Source: Mesostigma viride
Lineage: Eukaryota > Streptophyta > Mesostigmatophyceae > Mesostigmatales > Mesostigmataceae
Assembly: GCA_009746045.1 (NCBI GenBank)
Contig: RPFO01000154.1
Location: 285,187-349,186 of the forward strand
DNA length: 64,000 nt
Direction of reading: 5' to 3'
Shown here: one piece after another, positions 57,301-64,000 of the stretch
Layout: every line of letters starts with the position of its first letter
Position numbering within the stretch: the stretch's first letter is position 1
The notes under the pieces: model-generated
Told to the model about the DNA's origin: nothing
What the model saw: the letters and a program-made list of their open reading frames with translations, nothing else
Database searches by the model: none
Position numbers and translations under genes: made by a program

Positions 57301-60300
57301 CGTCCCCTGCCCTTGATGCTTGCAACCTACCCCGACTTTCCCCCCGAAACGTCACGTCTCCTCCACCCATGCCCTCCGTACTGTCCTCCCCACCCTCCGT
57401 CCTCCCGTCCTTGCCCCCATCCTTCCTCCCGTCCTCAACCCCATCCTTGCTCGAGTCCTCACCCCCCGCCGGCCGCGTCTCTGCTTTCACGAAACTGAGC
57501 ACCCGCTGCTTGATCATCTCCGCCGACGAGCTTATGCTGGCGTTCTTCTCCGCAAGCATGCGGTCCACTTGCGCCACTGCCTCCTGCTGCCGCGAGGACG
57601 GCCGGGGGGAAGGCGTCTGGGGCCGAGCCGAGTGTGCGCTGCGTCGGCCAGGATTAATACCCCTCCCACTAGGCCACCCGCACGCGTACGTGACCCCGCT
57701 GCTATCCGCCTGTGAATCATCATCGCTGTCATCATCAAACACAAACGATGCGTTATCGCCCAAGGGAGGGATTCCCCCCCTCGGAGCGGAACTGCTGGCA
57801 TCCCGGTGAGGGAACCGACAGGCACCCGTGCACTTGACGCGGCCACACATTCCGTCGCAGAGCTCCGCGGCCTCATCCTCATCGCATACGAAATACTCGG
57901 CCGCGCAAGGCAGGGGTAGTAATGCAGGCGTCAGCTTGGGTGGCATCACCTTGAGAAGGTGCTGGCATCGTGGGGCGGAGGGCAAGACCACGCGGGGTTG
58001 GTTTGAGGTGGCGGAGGCACGGGAGGGGAGGAGCCCAACGAATGGAATATGGTTCAGGTTCTCAAACCCACGCCGGGTGTTGTGGATGGATGGACAATCG
58101 AAATCAGACATGCATGGAAGGAGAGTGGATACTTTGGAGGTGAGGGGAAACAGGCTAGTGACTGGCAACCGATCCAACAAAACCAAGTATACGTAAAAGT
58201 GTGACACGGAAGTGCACCAGGCCTACCGCGCCGCACCCATTGCAGATACAGCACAGCCTGCTCGTGGACAGTTTGCTGGATGGATGCCCCTCAACTATAT
58301 AACATCCCTGAGGAGAGGAATGCGTGATGTGGGTCAGCGCATACCCAGGGGCAGGGATGAGTTGATGGACTTGGTAACGAGACAAACGTGGGCAGGGGAG
58401 CACAGACGTAGGCTGGATAAGGACTAAAACAAAGGTGTACATGTGACCTTTACTCAGTCCAAACATGTACTCTGTGTGTTGGCAATGCTCTTTGCATGGC
58501 CGGCGGAACGCTTTCTAAACGATACTGCGTGTCCTCCCCAGCCCCCCAGTATGCCGCTCAGATAGTGAGGCGGGTGGTGGCATGCCTGTGGCCAGGCCAA
58601 GGATGGAGGAGCTTCTCCCGAGAAACTGATGACCAAAGGTTGCGAAAAATGTGTGGATTTCCGGGATAGATTCGACCGTTGCTGACACGAGCGACCCAAG
58701 TAGCGGGCTAGCCACACCCAAGTCAAACCCAAACCCATGAGCAAGGGTTCCCCTGTCCCGCCCAAAGCGACCATACCTGCACCAGGGCGGCGGCATCGGG
58801 CAGGGGCTCGTAGTGGGGCTTCCTTGGCATGTCGCGCAGGTTGATGCTCTCCTCCCTGGTGTGCAGCACAGCCATGTCACAAATTGTATTATAATATAAG
58901 TGCATTATTGATTTATAGATTAACGTGCATTGTTAACACCTATGCTCACTTGCCTAGATAACAAGGTGCATACAGGAAAGCTTTTGAACCTTTTAGCAGC
59001 TGGGATTCGGTGGGGCCGTCAACCACCTTTTGCCGCCACGTCTTAGGGCCCTTCCACGCTGGGTCCGATGCATCCAATTTTAATTGGTCCCGTCGGTCAC
59101 TGTACCGGTCACTGTACTTGGGAAATTGGGCCGGACTTACCGTAGTAGCGCCTATTTCCTCCACGGATGCAGACCGATTTCTCAGCTACGGCCGATTGCC
59201 ATAACTTTATGGGGTAAAGTTACGGGGACGCAGGCAGTCCGTCGTCACGTTGTGAGCTACTACGGGCAACTTCGTACTTCGGCAACGATACCAATTTCGG
59301 CTTGTCCCGCCCCAAAAGGGTGAGACGAGCCGAAATTGGTTTCGCCCAGCCAAAAGTACAGACACATCTGAGCTTTTTGAGGTACCTATTCGGAAATTGG
59401 TGCCTCGAACTCACGTGCTGATACGCGTGTGTGCTTGTGAAAACAAACTCTCGGCCATGCAGGCATCCTTGGTTGCATGCAAGGAACCATCGAGACGTAG
59501 CAAAGGACCAGCTCGCCAGTTTATGCGACTATGTCTATGAAACCTATGACCACCGTCCCTGCTGCTGTCTCGATACAAGCACATGTGCCAGAGTGGCCAA
59601 GGCCGCTGGCTACATTTCCTCCGATTCTGCATGCACCCGAGGCAAGGGCAGTGGCCAGCATCATACCCCCACAGGAAGTGCCCTGTTGCGCAACCACAGT
59701 AACGAATAGGCATGGACACCGGCTGGAAGCATAACCTCACAGGAGGCGTGGTGTTGTGCCGATGCAGCATGCCCAACACACTGGCACACACGGCAGCCTT
59801 CTCATACAAAACATACTGCAGGAAACAACACAATACTGGCGCACGCCACGTACCGGAACTCAGGCATGGGCCGGGCGGGCGGGGGCAAGAACGACTGCGG
59901 CTCTGGCTTTTTGGGCCGCAGCTTCCAGAGGGTGTCTTCATCTAGCTTGGGCAAGAAGTCCCACTCGTCGCCCTCGGGCCGGTCCAAGATGAAGGGCTTG
60001 GCCTTGATCTGGGCACAGGGGGGACGAAATTGTGAAACATACATATTGGTTACTTTATTTTATCATCCAAAATTTGTTTTTAGAAAGAAACTTTATCGCG
60101 GGGCCCTGGCAGCTGTACGGGGGGCATGTGGGCAGTGGGCCCTATAACTGCACGCCAGAAACGCAGGTTTTGTCTGATAAGCGCCACCAGGTCTTATGAC
60201 CAATGCGTTCCACCAATAGGCTGCAGTGTTCAGCCCCCGGTACTCAATGGCATCCCTAATTGCCAGGGTTTCTCGAGTAGCGTGCCTGAATCCTGCCAGC

Positions 60301-63300
60301 TGATGGGATCGCGTCCTATCACGTAAACTTACGAGGTCCTGTCGCCTGTAGTGACCAGATCCTGTCACCCATAGTAACTCCCATCTTTACCTTCCCTGCA
60401 CTACTGCAGCATGCCGATCTGAAGAGCCGCGTCCACTCAAGTGACCATGACCGCTGGCTTCCTGAAGAGAAACACCCACCAATAGACAGCTGGTATTATC
60501 CTGAAGCATGCCCGCCACACGTGATCGGAATTTTCCCTCCTGCGCGCACTCACCTCGGGCGGGGGCACAAAGATGGGCAGGGGGATCTTGCGCGGCGGTT
60601 TGAACGGCGCAATCTCCAGCTGCGGCAGATTGGGATCCTCGGGCAGTTCCTTGAGCGTCGGCGGCACAAAGAGCGGCAGGATCTCCATGTTGACGTGCGT
60701 CGGCATCGGTGTCGGCAGCTCCTTGGGCGGCACAAAGGGGGGCACCTCCTGAGGGGTGGCCGCCACGCAAGAAACCACGGGCAACATGGCCCATTGCCCA
60801 TGCCCCAACAGCCGAGAGACACGATGGGGAAAAGGACTTGAGAAGATTTATGGCAAATATTTTCCTCCCCTCTCCTCCTCTCTCCCCTCCTTTCCAATCC
60901 TGTTATCTGAACATTCCTACATACCACCTCTACTACTTTGATAGGGAAAAGGGCATGGTAGTTAGTACAGAGAAAAGTAAACATCAAGCAAAGCCCTTCT
61001 TCTGCATGCACGGCGATCGACCCCTGAGTGGCTCTGGGTTCCTGCACATCATGTGCGAGGTGTGTGCATGCGAGGTATTTGAAATAGACCAGGTCAAGGC
61101 ACGATGCGCCGTCTACATCTGTGTGCGCTGAAGCTGGCGGGAGGCAGAAAACATATACAATATCATACAAATGTGTTATACACTAGGCAATTTGTTACTT
61201 CCACCGTATCTTTAAAACAGATTGCTATTTGAAGGAAAACCAAAAGTTGCTACACCGAAGGTCCAAAACAAAGCTCGCTAAACAAAGGTGGATGCAACCA
61301 TGTGGCAAATTTGAAGTGGAATAAATTAGATCGCGTGGCTCTACACAAAGGCGACTGACACACAGAAAATTGGCTCAACACAGATGGCGGAAATCGGTAC
61401 CTTTAAAAATAAATGAAAAGATTGCCTGGACACAGCAGGCTGGAGAAGGTTGGCTGGACACAGGTCGAGACAGGGTTGGCTGAAAGAAATTACCAAACAA
61501 TTCGGCTAGACACACAGAGCGAAAGAGGTGGTGTTGGCACAAATTTTCTTTTTTTCTTTTATGGCTAGACCCACGACAAACCCAAGGTTGACGCACCTTC
61601 TCCTGCACCTTCTTGCACATGCGCCGCAGCGTCTGCATCAGGTCCTTCAGGTCCCCCACCAGCTGCCCGTAGCTGCCCTCGTAGACGCCGTGGCGCTGCC
61701 AGCAGGAAGGGGGTCCAAGTACACGGGACGATTGGGTGGGCACACGTCGATGTCAAAAGTGAGCGTGCGTGGCACGCCTCTCGGCACGCAAGTAGAAAAT
61801 TAGGGGGTGCACGTCTGATGAGTGGGGCCGATGAGTGGGGCTGACTAGTGGGGCTGATTAGTGAGGCTGATTAGTGAGGCTAGTGATTAGTGGCGGCGGT
61901 GACGGGAAGCCCAGCGGAGTGGAGGAGGCCCCCCGAGATAGGGATGACTTCAAAGATCCACGCCGGCTCAGTATGACAACGGCCAACATGCCAGCGTCTT
62001 GAATAGCTAACGGGCACGCACCCACCTGCCGCCAATTCAGTCCAAGCATTTAGGCTACAAAAGTCACGGACAAAAGAGCCATGATTTCTAGGCAGGCATG
62101 CAGAGCGTGGCACGACAAACTCTCGATGATTGCCCTGCAAAATACGTATACAACGGCCGTAGAGACCACGAGTTCAAGGGCAATTGTGAGGCCTGTCTAG
62201 CATTACAACACGGCCAAAAGGCCTCTGCCTCTTTGGCACTGAATAGGGGTCATGCAGAATATCCTCTTGCAAACACTGTATGACATTAGTAATTAATTAT
62301 AATACTTCCCTCATGGCAGTAGTATATTATGATAATAAGCTAGTAGCGCAATGGACCCTGCGCATGTGCACGCAACCTTACTTCCCTGGCGACCACATCC
62401 ATAGTGCCGGTGGCTGGTAAAAAATGAACCGCGCTCAAATGGCTGCGAAGCAACCAGCTAAAGGTGTTAAGGTGCTCTCACTACGTTGCAAGTAATCAGC
62501 CTCACCAGTCACCAGAACGCCGCTGACCCACGGGCGAGGGCACGGCACCAAAGACATCTGTTGGCTGTTCATGCCTGTGTTGGCTGTTACAGAAATGGTG
62601 TGCTCCAGCATGGTGTGACGAAGCAATCACAAAAACCTGCACCATGCACCGAAAATTCTTGCTGTTGTTGTAGCAAGGCTGTTGAGAGCCGCTACGCCTC
62701 ATCAGGACCACCGATGCTGCCCTTCAAAGTATACTAGAACTTCTCACGTTCGCTATCACAGGGTGCTGAGGATGATCACGACGTTCTGACGACTCACCAG
62801 GATCTCGTTGGGGAAGATGTAGTCCGCGAATATGCCGCAGCAGTAGCGCGCGTGCACGGAGCGCGACGGGTCAACCTGCGGGATATAAAAAGACCACCAT
62901 GTGTATGACCAGCATGCAGATGTGCACATTCCATTGTGGGCTCAGCCGAGCACCGCGCAACACCAAGCGGGGGTCGATCGAAGCTAGAGCATCCAACCCT
63001 CCCTGAAAGCACACCATGACGGGCCAAGCAGTGAGACCAAATCGCTTACACGTGTGATATTTTTAGGCGTGTTTCTATACATGCGCTCCACGACCTTTGA
63101 CCCCCACAGCCTAGAACTGCTTCAAGGTATCCACACTGACTCAGCATGCTATGCGTCCACACAGCGCGCCTTGACAACCGGGTGACATCACTTTTCGTGG
63201 GTATGTCATGATGTCCCACGTGCATACAGCATGCCCTCCCCCGACGGCTTCGCAAGGCAATCACTGTGTATTCTATGCAGATCGCAGACCATCACGGCGC

Positions 63301-63918
63301 TGTGCGTACTTCGCAAATTGTGCTTGAAAACCCAGTGTGCAGCATCGTTGGAGCGTGATGGGCTCTCCGCCTCGCATCCATCAAACAGTTGTAAGCTGTA
63401 AGGATCAATTACTCCTGGTGTCCGGTCATCTGGTGCTAGAGCACTACGAACCCACAGTGAACAGGCCACCACGAGAGAAGCAAACAGGACTGCATAGGCA
63501 ATTATTTTACCACTGTCACGCGTCGTCACACCCAGGAACCCACTATCTAGTGGCATGATCCGCGTCATCGTCTCACCTCTGGCTCATGGCTGTGGGTGTG
63601 AGGCAGGTAGAACATGCGGGATTGGAGGACCTCGAACAGATTGCTAGGGGGAGCGCCATCCCTAGGAATGGGGCCGCCGTGTTCGCCGCTCCGGCGAGCG
63701 CCGGGAAGCGATTCTCGCTGGCCAGACTCGGGATGCTCCACGCTGCCATCCTCGCTACGCAATTGCATAGCCCACTCTGGCTCCCTGGCCAGTGTCCTCG
63801 CCGCCCGGGGCTCTCGTCCCCCCTTCTTGGCGAGGTATTCAATCGTGGGTGGGCTCCAGACACCGCCGGGGCGGGACAACACGCTCCGAAGCATTTCGGA
63901 GCTATGGGGGGACGCCAT
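41722..63918 (-). CDS. Giant vWA-domain, coiled-coil protein gene, 20-exon model (about 2,825 residues)
   Basis: All 19 introns have GT donors and AG acceptors and every junction keeps frame; 16 are phase 0. The protein has five parts. Residues 1-316 include FVPP/LPLF-type proline strings. Residues 317-970 are a mostly disordered Ser/Pro/Arg-rich exon with a Cys-rich patch near its start. Residues about 971-1136 are a von Willebrand factor A fold. Residues about 1166-1609 are charged coiled coil (Glu/Ala/Lys/Arg heptads). Residues 1610-2825 are a disordered Gly/Ser/Pro/Gln tail. vWA domains mediate protein-protein contacts, often through a Mg2+ site. Here the metal motif is degenerate (DGSSN instead of DxSxS, and TEG instead of TDG). 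Eukaryotic vWA/coiled-coil proteins such as the VWA3 group have a similar build, but I cannot assign the family firmly. Cytoplasmic or cytoskeletal, perhaps ciliary, is inference. The start Met is uncertain because an upstream exon may exist beyond 63918. Confidence 0.75.
45382..45515. repeat. (TTGTGG)n microsatellite next to a splice acceptor
   Basis: Plus-strand repeats of GGTTGT/TTGTGG. On the minus strand this is a CAACCA-type tract ending about 10-15 bases before the acceptor of exon 20, where a pyrimidine tract is normally found. Confidence 0.9.
46172..46228 (-). CDS. vWA/coiled-coil gene exon 19
   Basis: 19 codons, phase 0-0, GGGCAG acceptor and GTAAGC donor. It reads IRQLKNNYLMNELKRVEAF, the last helical segment. 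Confidence 0.8.
46500..46770. repeat. Tandem decayed copies of exon 18's 3' end
   Basis: The words CGGTTGTGCTTGACCAGGTC (46,503), GCGGTTGTGCTTGGACC (46,628) and GCGGTTGTGTGCTTGGACCA (46,703) repeat the exon-18 end at 46,782-46,803. They are separated by near-identical ACACTCCACCCTCCCCTACA spacers. Confidence 0.8.
46782..46997 (-). CDS. vWA/coiled-coil gene exon 18 (coiled coil)
   Basis: 72 codons, phase 0-0, TGACAG acceptor and GTACAG donor. It reads VTEENNRIMRKAEKRYQATC through SIEDLVKHNR. The next intron contains three tandem, decayed copies of its 3' end plus donor (46,500-46,770). Confidence 0.85.
47302..47559 (-). CDS. vWA/coiled-coil gene exon 17 (coiled coil)
   Basis: 86 codons, phase 0-0, CCCCAG acceptor and GTGAGG donor. 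It reads LESIRDNKVWSSESRWEAMY, then a Glu/Arg-rich helix (EREEENRRRREVMEAYEAAV). Confidence 0.85.
47580..47700. repeat. Short telomere-like minisatellite in an intron
   Basis: About five imperfect units of 20-22 bases built on GGGTTTGAAACAGGCCATA, alternating with TAGGGTT words. It lies in the intron between exons 16 and 17. Confidence 0.75.
48473..48670 (-). CDS. vWA/coiled-coil gene exon 16 (coiled coil)
   Basis: 66 codons, phase 0-0, GCGCAG acceptor and GTGGGT donor. It reads YLRRCEKVKAKNVQFIAEAK through QKLSRWETK. Charged heptads continue. Confidence 0.85.
49437..49709 (-). CDS. vWA/coiled-coil gene exon 15 (coiled coil)
   Basis: 91 codons, phase 0-0, ACGCAG acceptor and GTGGGT donor. 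Long continuous helix (RYQAEVARVQAENEAILAAA), strongly charged. Confidence 0.85.
50554..50740 (-). CDS. vWA/coiled-coil gene exon 14 (coiled coil)
   Basis: 187 nt, phase 2 start and phase 0 end, TCGCCAG acceptor and GTGAGG donor. WHDEQDKAITAWSAAEEKRR and the Ala/Glu/Lys-rich remainder continue the coiled coil. At least four decayed copies of its last about 20 bases plus donor lie downstream at 50,188-50,470. Confidence 0.8.
51161..51303 (-). CDS. vWA/coiled-coil gene exon 13 (coiled coil begins)
   Basis: 143 nt, phase 0 start and phase 2 end at GTGAGT. It reads ERVVEELRANKEKDVFEELW through KNAELVQ. The charged helical pattern starts here. Several decayed copies of its 3' end and donor occur in the next intron at about 50,868, 50,963 and 51,035. 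Confidence 0.8.
52222..52308 (-). CDS. vWA/coiled-coil gene exon 12
   Basis: 29 codons, phase 0-0, GTGCGCAG acceptor and GTACGC donor. It reads IFDKERFVKMYADYLAALGE and ends PIRWIH. A decayed copy of its start (ILYKERFVRMHVP) lies about 70 bp upstream in the intron. Confidence 0.75.
52570..52696. repeat. Interstitial telomeric repeat (CCCTAAA)n in an intron
   Basis: About 17 units of the plant/algal-type telomere repeat with some CCCTTAA and CCTAAAT variants. It sits inside the intron between exons 11 and 12 of the vWA/coiled-coil gene. The C-rich strand is the plus strand. Confidence 0.95.
52785..52877 (-). CDS. vWA/coiled-coil gene exon 11 (vWA C-terminal helix)
   Basis: 31 codons, phase 0-0, GTCACAG acceptor and GTGCGC donor. 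EERFMEEIAALTGGKI matches the usual last vWA helix plus TGG turn. Confidence 0.8.
53509..53721 (-). CDS. vWA/coiled-coil gene exon 10 (vWA core)
   Basis: 71 codons, phase 0-0, CCTCAG acceptor and GTGGGG donor. EWLRSFSMVGSPAMHLGVQL takes the place of the canonical GGTxxxxAL loop, and DCYYMLTEGSA the place of the LLTDG strand. The second and third metal contacts are therefore Ser and Glu instead of Thr and Asp. Confidence 0.8.
54658..54759 (-). CDS. vWA/coiled-coil gene exon 9 (vWA strand 2 region)
   Basis: 34 codons, phase 0-0, GCGCCAG acceptor and GTGGGT donor. THFDVIIYNKHAWSCHH matches the vWA pattern of a beta strand followed by a Trp-containing loop. A decayed copy of this exon's end plus donor lies about 110 bp downstream in the intron. 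Confidence 0.8.
55637..55686 (-). CDS. vWA/coiled-coil gene exon 8 (vWA helix 1)
   Basis: 50 nt, phase 1 start and phase 0 end, GTGTGCAG acceptor and GTAAGT donor. It reads DFLMTFIDCILSPGGQ, which fits the first helix after the vWA metal loop. Confidence 0.75.
55960..57961 (-). CDS. vWA/coiled-coil gene exon 7: large disordered exon and start of vWA
   Basis: 667 codons plus one base. The acceptor chosen is ATGCCAG at 57962-57964, behind a pyrimidine-rich tract and in phase with exon 6. AAG at about 57,953 is an alternative. It starts with a Cys-rich patch (CAAEYFVCDEDEAAELCDGM and following CxxxxCTGAC). A long Arg/Ser/Pro/Gly region predicted to be disordered follows, with repeated PRSAG and RPTSA words. 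Then come Pro-rich strings (PVPPMPMPEELQLLPLPVL) and CPVFILDGSSNMS, the first strand and metal-motif loop of vWA. The donor is GTAGCG in phase 1. Confidence 0.8.
58777..58855 (-). CDS. vWA/coiled-coil gene exon 6
   Basis: 79 nt, starts with one base completing a split Arg codon and ends phase 0 at GTATGG. It reads EESINLRDMPRKPHYEPLPD and ends AAALVQ. Confidence 0.75.
59140..59360. mobile_element. Inverted-repeat cluster in an intron, MITE-like
   Basis: CCGTAGTAGC (59,140-59,149) pairs perfectly with GCTACTACGG (59,256-59,265). A second hairpin has arms ACCAATTTCGGCTTGTC (59,290-59,306) and its reverse complement with one mismatch (59,324-59,340). Imperfect pairing extends outward to GTACTT words. 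It lies in the intron between exons 5 and 6. No coding. Confidence 0.5.
59854..60008 (-). CDS. vWA/coiled-coil gene exon 5
   Basis: 155 nt, starts phase 0 after TGCCCAG and ends in phase 2 at GTACGT. It contains KAKPFILDRPEGDEWDFLPK and ends PARPMPEF plus two bases that complete Arg with the next exon. Confidence 0.8.
60554..60748 (-). CDS. vWA/coiled-coil gene exon 4, proline strings
   Basis: 65 codons, phase 0-0, CCTCAG acceptor and GTGAGT donor. Four related segments (PPFVPPKELP, LPLFVPPTLKELP, IAPFKPPRKIPLP, IFVPPPE) alternate Pro pairs with hydrophobics, as in extended binding strings. Similar strings recur just before the vWA domain. Confidence 0.8.
61597..61695 (-). CDS. vWA/coiled-coil gene exon 3
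   Basis: 33 codons, phase 0-0, TGGCAG acceptor and GTGCGT donor. It reads GVYEGSYGQLVGDLKDLMQT followed by a basic amphipathic helix ending VQEK. Confidence 0.75.
62798..62875 (-). CDS. vWA/coiled-coil gene exon 2
   Basis: 26 codons, phase 0 on both sides, CCCGCAG acceptor and GTGAGT donor. It reads VDPSRSVHARYCCGIFADYI and ends with NEIL. The conserved-looking aromatic/Cys pattern suggests part of a folded N-terminal region. Confidence 0.75.
63577..63918 (-). CDS. vWA/coiled-coil gene exon 1 (as modelled)
   Basis: 114 codons from the Met at 63916-63918 to the donor GTGAGA (phase 0). It contains MLRSVLSRPGGVWSPP near the N-terminus and FYLPHTHSHEPE at its end. An in-frame Met five codons upstream (63933) and a possible AAG acceptor at 63919 leave open an additional 5' exon ending near 63,975. 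Confidence 0.6.
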
Positions 63919-64000
63919 CCTTAGAAAAATCAACTGGAGACTAACTTATCAGCTCTGACAAAAATACGTGCCCACCTGGCTTTGAATCGAAACCCGCTGT

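Noticed and set aside
58946-59164. Additional exon between exons 5 and 6
   Set aside because: Exons 5 and 6 complete a split Arg codon exactly, and the frame overlaps inverted repeats. No matching phase-2 splice sites were found.

Overview
The window is eukaryotic nuclear DNA, most likely from a green alga, though no species can be named from the sequence alone. The evidence is coding sequence broken by GT-AG introns, plant-type LRR repeats (LSGxIPPELGSLASLQ), a plant/algal-type interstitial telomeric repeat (CCCTAAA), a TGTAA-type polyadenylation motif, a tyrosine-recombinase retrotransposon and a piggyBac relict. Most open frames longer than 60 codons are chance frames in repeats or introns. 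The real genes have to be read through splice sites, and all three that I can support lie on the minus strand.

Positions 1-30.1 kb hold a tandem array of exon+intron units. Each exon is 66-75 nt, encodes exactly one leucine-rich repeat, and is bounded by phase-2 introns. I place 24 well-formed exons and one doubtful one. Introns carry one or more copies of a 71-bp repeat, so the unit length steps between about 480 and 550 bp. The array is broken up by a piggyBac-like pseudogene (5.2-7.1 kb), a truncated LINE/SINE-type tail (8.8-9.0 kb), a deleted copy (9.6-11.85 kb) and a longer copy (19.5-24.1 kb) of a DIRS-like retroelement, and a 1,572-bp tandem satellite (24.77-28.67 kb).

Positions 30.2-41.6 kb are mostly non-coding and rich in microsatellites: (AGT)n, (GGGGT)n, poly(A) and a 770-bp GGGA purine tract. 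They also hold foldback and palindromic structures and two more copies of the 3' tail family. One phase-consistent candidate gene (33.3-38.5 kb) would encode a secreted protein with an HPTPP-repeat, proline-rich region. It is a hypothesis.

Positions 41.7-63.9 kb are one large gene of 20 exons. All 19 junctions keep frame, giving about 2,825 residues. In order the product has an N-terminal region with proline-rich strings, a 667-codon mostly disordered exon, a von Willebrand factor A domain with a degenerate metal site split over several exons, a long charged coiled coil over eight exons, and a disordered tail encoded by a single 3.65-kb exon. Several introns contain decayed copies of the neighbouring exon edge plus splice site, and one holds a telomeric repeat tract. 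Local tandem duplication appears to shape both large genes, copying whole exon-intron units in the LRR gene and exon edges in the vWA gene.
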